A DNA stretch of 64,000 nucleotides, taken from positions 4,526,001-4,590,000 of the forward strand of contig NW_026946363.1 in NCBI RefSeq assembly GCF_035222375.1, in the 5' to 3' direction. Source of the stretch: Podospora pseudocomata (lineage: Eukaryota; Ascomycota; Sordariomycetes; Sordariales; Podosporaceae). Position 1 is the first letter of the stretch; each line of letters starts with the position of its first letter. Below, in pieces: positions 45,843 through 57,637 of the stretch. The notes beneath the pieces are model-generated. The model was not told the DNA's origin. It did no database searches and was given only the letters and a program-made list of their open reading frames with translations. Position numbers and translations under genes: made by a program.

Positions 45843-46884
45843 CGCGTCGGAGGCGGGGAGGTGGGTTCTGGTGAGTAACGCAAAGTATTATAGCTGTCCG
45901 AAACTTGTAGAATTGTGGTAAGACGAGGGTGCCAAAAATACAAGTCTTTGAGTGGTAGAGTGCGAAAACGAAGAAAGCCAATGATGTGTGTTGTTGATCG
46001 AGGATTTGGCAATCAAGAAGGTTGCTGGTAACCCAAAGAGCTCTCGACCAGGATCCCCGGCAGGCTTGTTTGCGACAGGATCGGTACGTACCTCTGTGGG
46101 GGACTTGTTACCCCGCAACTCCATATTCCTGCATCAATAAACATCAGGGGCTCGATCATTCAGGGTCACTGACACGCAGAGAAGAGGATGCTCAGAATTA
46201 AAGCAACAGGTATTATTTTTGGTGTAATTATTTTTGGTCACCGCCGTTCTTTAAACCCCCTGTGAAAATGCAGTCCGGAATCCGTACCTTACAAGACCAA
46301 CACCCAAATCGGGAAATATGTACCAACGCTTAAAGGGATAAGTAAATACTCGACTCCAGAATAATAGCAATCAGAAATCCCTGGGTTGACCAATCCTCGT
46401 CTATAACCGAGCCAAACATAACCTCTTTTGCCCGTATGCAACCCGAGCAGGCAGAAATACTCTGTAACTGAATAGGGTCGCCGCAAACCCGACGATAGCT
46501 CAACCTGATAACTCAACCTCAAGAACGCCCAGTTGTCTTCCTCGCACTGATTCTATTCATGGCAGATCGACGGAGGAACTCTCCCAGTTCCAGCTTGTCA
46601 GCATTCTCTATTTCGGTAACACAAGAAGAATCCGAGGGCGGTTTCCTATTCTCTTGACGATTGGGATGCAGCCCCAAACGAGCTGTGAATGGACGAGAAG
46701 TGGCGCCTGGGTTAGCTGAGGTATTCTTGGCTCGAGTTCGGAGCGGAGAATAGCTGAGCAGAAGATCAGTGTTCTGATCCACGAGAGACTGAGCTGGATT
46801 TTCGGCACCTGAGTCGTCCACAGTTGAGATGATGATGCTTGGGGTGGCAAGGGATGGGGAATCGTTTGGGTGAGCAGGCTCCTC
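45843..46884. other. Intergenic region between Spt8 and STRAP-like genes
   Basis: Both flanking genes run leftward, so this is the Spt8 promoter plus the 3' flank of the STRAP-like gene. No gene is recognised. Confidence 0.45.
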
Positions 46885-48003
46885 CTAATCGGCACTACTA
46901 CCCGGCGCCCCTCCTCTCCAAAGACCATAGAACCCCTCGCAGTTCTTCCACATTTTGATGGTTCCATCCTCGGACCCTGTGGCATACAGATTTCCATCTG
47001 GAGAGAAAGCAATGGACCAGATGGGACCGTGGTGACCCTTGTGGACATCCAGCTCCTTGCCATCCTCCCAGCTGTAAACATGCGCCCAGGTTCCAGGTTC
47101 TTCTCCCACCACGAACTTCCTGCCTTTAAGATCCAGGCCCACACTAGCAATGCCATGGGACAGCTTGAACTGCTTGAGCTCATCTTGTGCCTTCAGCCCG
47201 CCCCAAAAGCAGGCGGTCTTGCCAGCAGCAACCGCAAGTACGGGCTGACCACCGCCAATATCAGTGGGGGAGCTGTGCGATGGCGCAAGAGAGACAAGTT
47301 CGCAAGACTTGATCTCGGCTTCGAGTTTGATGGCACGTGTGCACTGCCTGGTAGGCAAATCAAACCATCGAAGCGTGTCTCCCGAGGCCGTAATCAGCAC
47401 GCTGGGGTCCTTGGCCCAGACAATAAACTTGATGGGCTGTGTATGCACACCTTCGCCGATTTCAAACGCTTGGGAAGTCGGGATAGTAACCGGGCTAGCG
47501 GCGCCCTCGGACGTGGGTGGCTGCTCCTGCAAGTCAAAGATGCGGAGCTTCTTCTCGAAGCCTCCGGTGGCAAGCATCCTGGACTGGTCGAAGGGGTAGG
47601 CAACGGCGCGGACGATATGATCATGCTGAAGAACATACAGCAGCTCGCCGGTATGTGTGTCCCAGACCTTGGCGGTAAAGTCTGCAGAGGCAGTTGCGGC
47701 AGTCGTGGCATCTGGGCTGAGTCTACCTTGCCATACCGCACCCTTGTGGCCAAGGAAGGTACCTATCCAGTCGCCGGTCTGTCCATCACGAAGCATGGGG
47801 TTACCATCTGAGAAAGAAGCAAGTTGTTAGTCCTTTGTTGATCAGATGAGAGGAGACAGGATAAACTAACCCTTGCAGGCAGAAATCATGTAGTAAATAT
47901 CCTGATTTTCCAACGGAGAGAAGCTGATATGGGGAACTGGGCGCGAGTGACCGTGGCAGGTCAACGGGACACATGATGGACGGGGGGTTGAAGCGTCACC
48001 CAT
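46885..48003 (-). CDS. STRAP/Unrip-like WD40 protein
   Basis: Two exons (47871-48003, 46885-47807) joined over a 63-nt GTTAGT...CAG intron give 351 residues. WD40 repeats cover almost the whole length: PLTCHGHSRPVPHISFSPLE, GTFLGHKGAVWQGRLSPD with ASADFTAKVWD, GGFEKKLRIFDLQ, SGDTLRWFDLPTR and the last IWSIAFSPDGNLYATGSEDG. The start, CHGHSRPV, and the sequence TGEWIG-like TGDWIGTFLGHKGAVW are hallmarks of STRAP/Unrip. Human STRAP acts in the SMN complex and TGF-beta signalling. Fungal members probably work as scaffold proteins in RNA metabolism. eIF3i is a related alternative but fits less well. The gene is divergent from the Doa1 gene. Confidence 0.85.
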
Positions 48004-49236
48004 TTTGAGAGGCTCGGGTATGGAGTATCGAGATGATGGTTATGGGAGAGGAGTCGTCGAGCGGAGGATGAGTTGAGTTGGGCAGCGAGGAAAAGTGCAG
48101 AGTTTGGCGAGCGAAGAGGCACAAAGCCGAATGGGTAGGGCAAACCGATGGACAAAAGTTGAGAAGATATTTCTCTTTTTGTGGGAGACGGTGGGAATCT
48201 AGAGGCGAAACACAAGCGACGAAAGAAAAATGAGCGAAAAAGAGTCGTAACAGGTCGTCAGAAAAAATCGTTAAGGAATCGTGAGATTAGGAGGGCAGGA
48301 TGGTTGCCTCCCGCAGAGAGCCAAATTTTGCGGTGGACGGGGAAAGATCAATGTCGACTCTGCGACGACATGGAAACCCTCTTTGCGACGTCTGCTCGCT
48401 GGTGGGCGGGGTGTCCGGTGCCAAGACCCGCGGCCGTACCCCTCGTTGATCTGGGCGTCCAAGTCAGGGGCTGTCACTCCCCCGCAGCAGTCAGATCGAT
48501 GGTGCAAGGGCAACACAACGTTGTGTGAACAACTGGACGTGAAGTGGCGGCAAGCATAAGGTCAGGTAGGTTTACGACGGGAAGCAACAGCTTAGTTTGG
48601 CTTTCAGCCAATCTGCAAGTATGGCTGGTGTCCTCCAGCAACATTACGACATCAGAGACATCAGCGAGCATCAGAGGATCGCTCGGCAAACCATCCTGGC
48701 TCTAACCTTATCTGACTTCCTAGGTATGGAACGTGGTCTTGTAGACATCCCAACAAAACCCTGAAACCTACAAGGGCCCATATATATGTAGATATTGCTA
48801 TGATGAGACGAAAGAAAAAACATGCCTCCTTGTTCTGCATATAGGCCACCTCATGATATTGAAGCCTGACAGATATGGAGCTCCAAGAAGGCCCGTGCTG
48901 GAGATGGGAGCTTCCCCTGGGACCCGTCACCCCATCCGCAGCCACGCCGCTGTTCAACCCCTCCAGGAGCAACCAGCTTGCGGACTTTCGTCTTCCAACC
49001 ATTTCCATTCCCACTATTCACTGTTAGCCTTACAAATCGGCAGCTCCATTACTCGAGTTTCCCAGTCAATCTTTTTTTCATAAACCATCTCGAGTTATCG
49101 CAGGAGCTGCATCGACAACCAGCGTCGCGACGAACACCTGCTGCCGTCATTGCTCCACCAGCACTTTCATTGACTGACACCCATCGCTACGATACCCCGC
49201 CTACCTAAGCTCCCAGAGAGCCCAACCGAGATCGCG
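48004..49236. other. Divergent promoter region, STRAP-like and Doa1 genes
   Basis: This region of 1.2 kb lies between starts facing away from each other. No gene or clear TATA box is recognised, which suits housekeeping promoters. Confidence 0.5.
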
Positions 49237-51769
49237 ATGCCGGACTTCAAGCTCTCGGCCCAACTGAAGGGGCACGAAGCTGATGTGCGTTTCTAACTGA
49301 TTACTTCATGACTCGTTCAACTAACGACCACTTAGGTTCGTGCCGTTGCGTTCCCTTCCGCGAATCTCGTTGTCTCGACCTCCCGCGATAGAACCGTCCG
49401 TCTCTGGCGCAAGACTGCCCCGCAACCCCCGACATATGATGGAACTATCGCCAGCCAGGGACATGGCTATATCAACTCGGTTGCTTTCTTGCCGCCATCT
49501 TCGGAGTGGCCCGAGGGCCTAGTCATTTCCGCCGGGTACGAGGCCATCATCGAAGTCAAGCGCCCAAGCCTAACTTCAACCGACAATGCCGATCGCCTTC
49601 TCGTAGGCCATGGCCACAACGTCTGCACCCTTGATGTTTCTCCGGCCGGGAAATATCTGGTGTCCGGAGGGTGGGATGGCAAAGCCATCATTTGGAGAAC
49701 GGACAAGTGGGAGCAGGCTGCCCAGCTTGCCCATGATGGTGAAGTGAAGACCATCTGGACGGTCTTGGCATTCGATGAGAACACGGTCATTACTGGCAGT
49801 GCCGATGCCCACATCCGCATCTATGACATTCGAAAGGTCAACAATAACAACGAAGTAGAACCAAGACGCACTCTCACAACCAATTCCGTTGTGCGCGCCT
49901 TGTGCAAACTTCCAACTGGTCTGAAGAAGCACCCAAGTGGGGCCGACTTCGCCAGCGCCGACAATGACGGCATCATCAGGCTGTGGAAGTTAGACGGTAC
50001 AGAGGTCGGAGAACTGCGTGGCCACGACAGCTTCATCTACTCCCTCGCTTGTCTTCCCAACGGCGAGATCGTCAGTGGTGGTGAGGACCGAACAGTCCGG
50101 GTATGGAAGGGGTCAGAGTGTGTCCAAACAATCACGCACCCTGCGATCTCAGTATGGACGGTAGCCGTGTGCCCTGAGAATGGAGACATTGTGTCAGGTG
50201 CCAGTGACCATACCGTCCGAGTTTTTACCCGTAACCCGGACCGGGCGGCGGATGCTGAGGCTTTGGTCCAGTTCGAGGAGGCTGTTCGTACATCGGCGAT
50301 ACCACAACAGCAGCTTGGGCCTTCGATCAATAAGGAACAGCTGGATCCCCACACTTGGCTCCAAACCAACGTGGGCCAGAAAGATGGGCAAGTGAAGACG
50401 GTTTTGGAGGAGAATGGCACAATCGGTGCCTACCAGTGGTCACGAGGTCAGATATTTGACATGATATGCAACTCAGGAGCTCAGACACTAACGTCAAACA
50501 GGTGAGCAGCGATGGATCCATGTCGGCACAGTCGTCGACTCGACTGGCAGCACCGGCCGCAAGGTTCCATATAACGGCCAAGAATACGACTATGTTTTCG
50601 ACGTTGATATCAAGGAGGGGGCACCGCCACTCAAGCTCCCTTACAACCTTTCTCAAAACCCTTACGAGGCAGCAACCAAGTTCTTGGGTGACAACGAGCT
50701 GCCAATATCATATCTCGACCAAGTGGCCCAATTTATCACTTCGAATACCCAAGGTGCGACGATTGGCCAATCCTCAGGGTTGGCTGATCCGTATGGGACA
50801 GAAGCCCAGTCCGCAGCTGATCAATCATCACAACCGTCGACCAAGTTTTTGCCGCATACAGACTACCTCGCCCTTACGGTAGCCAAGTCTGAGCCTGTGT
50901 TGAAGAAGCTCAAAAGCCTTAATGAGAAGCATATCCTTGCTGGCAATAAGCACATTTCCATGAACCCGAGTGGCCTCAACGTTGTCGAGCATGCTCTCCA
51001 AGCTACCATGGGAGTGCAAGCTGCGAGTCAGAAGGGGAAGTTACCCCCAGCGCTCAACGACGCGACCCAGAGCGTTTTGAGCATCGCCACACAGTGGCCG
51101 TACAGTGATCGACTTCCTGCTCTCGACGCACTTCGGTGCTTGGTCACCTGGCCGGGTGTCGCCACTGTGACCGATCCCAGAGGCGGCGATATCGCTAACA
51201 CTGCGCTCAGAAGCGCGCTCGATGTTCAGTCCCCAATTCAAACCGACACCCCTTTAACCGAGTTAGCTCACGGGGTTGATGTGTCTACCGTCAACCCCAA
51301 CAATGTCATGATGGCACTCCGGACCATTACCAACCTGTTCACTACACTCGAGGGGAGACAGCTGGTCACATCGGACGCTACCAACATCACGACCGTTCTC
51401 GGCAGAATTGCTGGTCTCGGAGAAGGCCTAAGTCCCATTGGGGCAGAGAACAACAACGTCCAAATCGCCTTGACGTCCGCAATTTTCAACTTTGCTTGCT
51501 TGGGCTTCAACGAACGCGGCACGGTCAACTTCACCGTCATCTCCAACATCTGTGAGATTGCTGCGGCTGTTATCAGCAGACAGAGGGATGCTGAGGTCCT
51601 CTTCCGCGCAGTCATGACGCTTGGCATGGTTCTTTCCACCGGTGGCCAGGCCCAGCAGGTAGCCAAGGCCCTCGAGGTTGGGGAGGCGATTGGTGAAGCG
51701 GCCAAGAAGTCGGGAGAGGAGAGGATCAAGTCGTTGGCAAAGGAGTGCTATGGTTATCTGAGGCAATAA
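49237..51769 (+). CDS. doa1: Doa1/Ufd3 (PLAA) ubiquitin-binding Cdc48 cofactor
   Basis: Three exons (49237-49284, 49336-50446, 50502-51769) give 808 residues. Seven WD40 units fill residues 1-300 (LKGHEADVRAVAF, GHGHNVCTLDVSPAGKYLVSG, GELRGHDSFIYSLACLPNGE, GGEDRTVRVWKG). The PFU domain, which binds ubiquitin, runs from about 388 to 465 with WIHVGTVVD and DYVFDVDIKEGAPPLKLPYN. A PUL domain of armadillo type, which binds the tail of Cdc48/p97, fills about 535-808. Doa1 controls ubiquitin recycling, vacuolar sorting and mitochondrial protein degradation together with Cdc48. The second intron has a weak donor (GAG|GTCAGA), chosen because it restores frame into the conserved GEQRWIHVG start of PFU. 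All three domains are present and full length. Confidence 0.94.
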
Positions 51770-52945
51770 GTGTGACACGTGGTGAATGAAGTGTGAGGGA
51801 ATATTGTATATATGAGGTTACCCAGCTACCTCTAATGCTTTGCTAGTACAGCAGATGTCCGACGCGGAGGGCGAAAAGGGAAGGGATGGAGGAAAGAGTT
51901 ACAGTACTTAGGGACAGAGATTAGAGCCTTTGATGTTACAGACATGGGTTAGTAGGAGGCAACGAGATGTTATCCCACTTAGTTTCAGTATAGTGACAGT
52001 CTACTCTTGTCTCACGTAGTCGCTATCAAGTTCAGTCGCCTTTCTCGCTCACCTGTTCAGGGGTGAAGATGCCTTCCCGTTGCTCTACGAAAATAGCCCC
52101 TGAAGCCACCCGGCCCCTCCGGTTGTCTATGTCAGACATCAGGAAACTTGACTTGCGGGACTGTTGTTGGTTGGTGTGGTGGGTGGTGGTGTGAGAAGTG
52201 TATCTGCTGGCGCCCGACGCAACGGTGACGGAAAACGTGATTTGAGCCGCTTTACTCCCTAAACTGAACACGCCACTGAAACCAAAACCTGGGCGGAGAA
52301 AGCTTGTCACATTAGTCCGGCATTTGGGCGGCGGCTGATGAGGGGGTTATGGTGCTTCAGGGTTGATGCTGACTCTGTCTGCTACAGCTTTCTCACACTG
52401 GGGAGGACTCTTGGGTGGTTTACTGGATGGTTGGATGGATGGGGTTCCCGAAATCCGGAGGTAAGATGGTTGGAGATGAGATGTGGGTTGGTCAATGTAA
52501 AATCGCACCAAGCAAGACAATCCAATGTTTTGTTCGGAATTGTTTCGAATTTTTGCAGCTGTCTTTTCTGACAATTTCTATTCGAGGTAGCGTAAAAACA
52601 GCCTCAGTTTGTGATCCTGTCTACTCTCTGCCTTGAGTAACAGTCTGCTCCTCTGCCAGCTCTCTGTGACGAGGGAAAAAAGTTGTAAGTGAGAAAATAT
52701 TAAACAACGAGAAAAGAAAATTCCCCAAAACCGAAAAAAAAAAAAAAAGGAACCCGTTTTTATCACAGCACAAAACTGGGCAGATATAGTACCCTCCCAA
52801 AAAATATCTTTCCTTCACCCTCTCGCCTTGAACGCCGTCCAGAAATGCCAACACGAGATCCTGGTTTTGCCTTCAGGATCAAAAATATACAAAGTGCCAA
52901 ACAGTGACACACGCAACCCGCCTGCCAAAATTGTGACGGGTCACA
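51770..52945. other. Gap between convergent Doa1 and X325-like genes
   Basis: Both flanking genes end here. Contains a run of about 15 A near 52736-52748 and GGT-rich repeats near 52165-52195. No gene is supported. Confidence 0.45.
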
Positions 52946-53823
52946 TCATAGCAGCGCCCACAAACCGCCGAGAGCGAGTGGGACGTAGCCGAGCCATGCA
53001 AGAGTTGAGCCGCTGATAGTCATAGATCGTGCCGCGTTGCTGGTGAGGTTGACAGCTCCTTGTCCGGAAGCACGAAGGGTGAGGGTGTACACGTCCGCGA
53101 CGCCGATGTCGGTGCTGTTGAAGCAGTTGGTCTCGTTGACCTCGGCCAGTCTCGAATCGCCTGGTTCGACAAATGTAATGTCGACGCACTGCCGGTATTG
53201 TTAGTATCCATCGCCCTACGTGATGAAAGCATCGAGAGGATGGGAACGTACCGAGTAGAGAGCAGCGCCATGTACGGCCAACTCAACAACCTGAATTGTG
53301 GCATTGTCGCCAGCCTTGACCGTCGCGTTCACTGGCAGTGGTACTTGAGGGAGGCAGACGGTGCCGGGATACGGGTTCTTTGATGGGCCGAGGAGTTGGA
53401 AGGGGGGAACCATGGGGAAAGACATGTTGGGGGGACCGCCCGGTGGTCCATCTTCGGGGCCTTCAGTACCGAAACCCATGTTGACGTAGACCATTGCTGT
53501 TGCGTGGCCTTGGAACCAGCCGGGTTGGAAGGCGATGGCGCCACCTTTTGTTGACCAGTAGGTTCGGTTTGTTGTTACTTCCATGCCGCCACCTAGGGGA
53601 GAAAAGTTAGCAACTCATGTCTTGGGTTGTGTAACGGGGGAGGGGCAGCCTGAGATGAGAAAGATGGGGAGGGGAGCTTACATGGATACATCCATTGCAT
53701 GCCGTATGGGAAGGTTTTGTTGGTGATGAGGTTGTTGCCTCTCCATCCTGGATATGTGATGACAATGTGAGCAGAGGCGACAGCGGCTGTTGTCAGAGCC
53801 GTGAGAAACGTTGATGTGAGCAT
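52946..53823 (-). CDS. X325/BIM1-like copper-binding secreted protein, GPI-anchored
   Basis: Three exons (53682-53823, 53252-53592, 52946-53188) with introns of 89 and 63 nt give 241 residues. Signal peptidase would cut before HIVITYPGWRGN, leaving an N-terminal histidine, the copper brace residue shared by LPMO-like X325 proteins. The body has NKTFPYGMQWMYPCGG, GGAIAFQPGWFQGHATAMVYVN, SFPMVPPFQLLGP, NPYPGTVCLPQVPLP and GAALYSCVDITFVEPGD, all characteristic of the family. The C-terminal part ends in a short hydrophobic tail (TLAWLGYVPLALGGLWALL) after a Ser/Asn-rich region, as expected for a GPI anchor. X325 members such as Cryptococcus Bim1 bind copper and help its uptake or cell-wall homeostasis, not polysaccharide cleavage. 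The role here is inferred from family. Confidence 0.9.
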
Positions 53824-55781
53824 TTTGGCGAAGTGTGTCGTTGGATGCGATATGTGAAGGTGTAACCAAAGTTTTCCGTGATCAGAGCCTCACGAGGGCT
53901 TTCCCTTTCAATTCCGGCTCTTCTTTTTCTCCAAGAAAAACCTCTCAGTCGAATGTCTCAATTCCTCCTTCTAGATCGCCAGTTCTTTGCCGATCAATAT
54001 CTGTATCACTGTCCTGGTCTGGTAGTCCCAGTGTCGACCGACGGAACGTCTGTATCTGGAGTTGAGGTTTGTGAATTCGGTATAAGAAAGACAAGCGCAG
54101 AAATAAGAAGCAGGGAAAAGGCCAGAAGAACAGGTCGTGCTGGGCGGACGGGAGGGTAATATCTGGTGGTGGTGACCCATCGGCCCTATGTATGCAGCCA
54201 TTCCCCTCTCCTCTCCAGCCGCCCAGTGGTCCCTGTCACCCCCCCAGGCCCAGTCACCTTCACACCCTTCCACCGCCGTGACCCGACTTTGCCATGCCAA
54301 AGCACCAACGAACACAGCAATCTGGGCGGCTTTTTGGCAGCAGCATGCACCTGAGCATCCCGACCACTCAGAGGGCACAAAAAAGCTTGAAGGGTGCGAG
54401 CTGTGCATGCCGACCCTGCCGACCCCCTGCCACGAAGGGAGCCCACGGCCAATGAGCGGGCAAAGGTGGCCGCTCGGCTGCTGGGCAAGTCGCTAACCTG
54501 GGGCGATATTGTCAAGCCTTCATGCTCGAATCTGCATACTATCACCATTCAACACCGACGGCTCTCCCAATTGAGAACAATGGGGAGCTGGCCTGGACAT
54601 CAAATTCCTAGTGCATCTTGGGAAAATCTAGAACGGCGATCTTCGTAGAGGCGCAACTGTAGTTTCGACTGACACACCAGCCCACACTGATCTAGACCTG
54701 CAGTGTCGCTCCGGAGCCGTGATGCGGGGTCCTGATGAGAGAGATTTTGGGACTTTCTGCCATCGTGCTACACCAGCAAGTTGCACAGAAAGGCTGGTGG
54801 TGGTGCTTCTTGGCGGGGTTCCAGTCACATCAAGCTGATCACAGAGCCATCTCCACTGTGTGCCGTCTCTCCTCCAACCTTTCCTCACAGCTAAGCGCCC
54901 AGCCATGTGTCTGGGAACCAATCAAGATCGGGCATGCGAACGGTTTGGGGGCGATCTGTCAACCCTCGGATTCTCTCTCCCTTCAGCAAAAACCCTTCGA
55001 CCGAATTCTTTTCCGCAGGAGTGTGGTATCGGTTCTCGATGCAGTGCGACTCTGCGAAGAGCTATTTCTGACTGGGATGCATTCTTCGGTTCTGCCATTC
55101 TGGCCCTCAAAAGGCGCAGCCACTGTAGATCAGTGAATCACGGCCAGCTTGGGTGAAAGCTGATTGACTGTGAAACAGCCCTACCTATACACATTGGTGG
55201 CAGGAGCTTTCTGGTGTTCTCAAGAGCCGGATGCTCGGACGAATGACTTGCATCGCGGGATGGCCAAAATAGTGGCCGCGTCAACAGTCTGGTGTGTGTA
55301 ACGCTTCTGCAGCCCATATATGAAGTAAGCTGACTGTTGGTACCCGAGCTCGGCATGTCTGGTGGTGAAGATGTCATAAATTCGGAATAGAAATGGGCGT
55401 GAATCAGAATCAATGAATAGCAGGAAAGAAAAGGCATTTCCTCTGTTTGATATGATGAGGATTCATGAGTCCCTGACAAGACCAGCCTGACCAGGTTCAG
55501 TGCCCAGTGGATTGTGGGAAGCATCGCGATTAAGTGGGCCAATCCCAACCCTGAGATCTTCCCCGCATAAACCAGAGACAGTTTGAACACGGAAGGCGGT
55601 GAACATGTTTCTGCCTATCGGATTTCTTATCGCACAACTGCCCCTCGGTTGGGCTTGCTTCTACACGGTGAACCCTGCAGGAGAGCCGGTGAATTGGAGC
55701 GACTTGCAAACTTGGAGCTTTTTTGAACCATTTCAGTCTATCAATTTTCAGGATCCTTTTCGAGCACGTCTGTGACACATT
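53824..55781. other. Intergenic region between divergent genes
   Basis: Two promoters should lie here, for the X325-like gene (leftward) and the SRR1-like gene (rightward). Overlapping open frames of 70-150 codons have no domain. Confidence 0.45.
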
Positions 55782-56771
55782 ATGGCTGACACCGGAGCCG
55801 AGTGGAATCAGGTCAAGCGGAAAGGCAGAAAACTTCGCCATGTATCCAAGCCAGTAGCTGATGAGAAGGCTCCTTCGGACAATCTGCAGCCAAACCCAAA
55901 TCCAGAATACTCTATTGGTGATCTCTCAAAATACCACGACGGTGTGACCAGAAAATTCGAGCAGTCTGCATGCTGGCAGAAACTAGAGAAACTCCTCGAC
56001 TCGGCTCTCTCATCACGTCAACAACTACCACGCATTGCTAGGGCAGTGTGTCTAGGGACAGGACCATATGATCCAGCCGATGGCAGTTCTCAAGCAAGGT
56101 GGACAGCTCACATGCAGACAGCTGCATTCTGTGCCATTATCAATACAATTCGTGGGTCATGATGGACTGGTGCAACTCACAGATGGGGGCTAATCAAGAA
56201 GGGACCAGGTTCTAAAACAAACCAAGAAATCAAGTGTTTCATTCAAGAGCCCCGATTTACACAAATTGATAAGGAATTCTGCAGCAAACTCGATCTCGAG
56301 GCCGTTGACAGTCCAGGTGGATTCAATCTTGTTGATGAGAACACACTGCTCTATGCCATACATCTCGAACTTGAAATCTGCAACCTGGCCATGAGAAAAT
56401 CTCTGCCGACCGTTTTCATTGGTACCGGCTTGGATGAATGGCTACGGGTGGTAGATGGCACCAAGGAGAGACCAGGGCATCTCCATTGTTTTTTCAAGTT
56501 GGAGGACAACTATCACAAGCTCCCTTTTCCGGATCTAGATTACATTTTCTCAAGCACCAGCATATACCTGAGAGAAGATCAGCAGACACACGATGGGTGT
56601 GGGCGAGGCCATATCGAGGAGGCGGGAAAAGAAGAAGTGGGCCAACAAGATACTGAAAAGAAAGGGGATGAAAAGACTGAGAGCAAAACGATATCTCAGT
56701 CTTTGGAAGATCAAGACGCTGCTACCAAGAGCGATATCGATTCTCTGAGGCTTGATAAGCTTGTGACTTAA
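55782..56771 (+). CDS. SRR1-like domain protein
   Basis: Two exons (55782-56151, 56209-56771) over a 57-nt GTGGGT...CCAG intron with GCTAAT branch site give 310 residues. The first exon has a basic start (WNQVKRKGRKLRH) and the SRR1 hallmarks WQKLEKLLDSAL and IARAVCLGTGPYD followed by QTAAFCAIINTI. The second has FTQIDKEFCSKLDLEAVDSPGGF and LVDENTLLYAIHLELEICNLA, fitting the family's D-x5-L...G region and the TLLF...H segment. The C-terminal 60 residues are charged and probably disordered. SRR1 (Arabidopsis clock output) and yeast Ber1 belong here; the biochemical role is not known. Introns in this position restore the frame into conserved sequence, so the join is well supported. Confidence 0.84.
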
Positions 56772-57637
56772 TATGAATCCAGATTGACACTAGTCCTGTC
56801 TCAGAGTGTCCCCAAATGGTCCAGCTTGAGGATACCTTGGGCTGTGGGATTATCGAGCGTTTTTCTTTGGAAAGAAAAGTTCATTGTATGGAAGTGTGCC
56901 ACTGGTTTATGAATACAGGTGGAAACCTTTGGTAGAATATCAGCACAGAGGACTTGCACAGACGATTATTATCCTCAATAACAGTCAGTGTATCTGTAAC
57001 TGAATAAACTTCAGTTTGCTGTTTTGTCACAAGAAGGACACCGGGTTGGCAGTTCTGGCCCTTAACCGTATCATATACAAAGCAAAGCGTCGGTATTCCA
57101 ACACTCAATCAACAACCAGATTTACAGAAGACCGTCTTTTCTTTCTATTCCAAGACATAAAACGCCATATCCCACCCACGAACACCCGTCGTTTGTCACC
57201 CGTCATCCATCAACCTGCAACGTTCTCGCCTCTCAGGTGCCGCACACGCCGCTCCCAACATGCAGCATCACGGAGAGTTTCCGCAAACCTCTAAAAACGT
57301 GTTGCTGTTGCAGCCCCCCCACACTGAATACCACAGGGCCCGCATCCAGAGTCGCAAGGTCAAAGCGCGGCGCTCGCGATCCAATCTTCGCGAAATTGCG
57401 ATGACATGGGTTGGGGTTCACTCTGCCCACCTTGCGTTTTCCAGTGCTGCATGATGAGAATCCATTCTCTCCCTTTCTTTCCTTCCTTTTTCTCGTCTTG
57501 CACTCCGGCAACGCGCTCCGGCGCCCTTAAGTGACAAACAATCAGCATCGCGAAGTAGGCCGACGATTGTGTGACGGGATTGAGGGACTGCGAACAACAT
57601 TGACTGAGCGAGATGGACCTGCGGGTATAACCGAATC
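56772..57637. other. Intergenic region
   Basis: Between two genes on the plus strand. The right end is the promoter of the membrane protein gene, and no coding signal was recognised. Confidence 0.45.

Noticed and set aside
46870-47811. 313-codon open frame on the plus strand
   Set aside because: Antisense of the STRAP-like WD40 gene, with no domain of its own.
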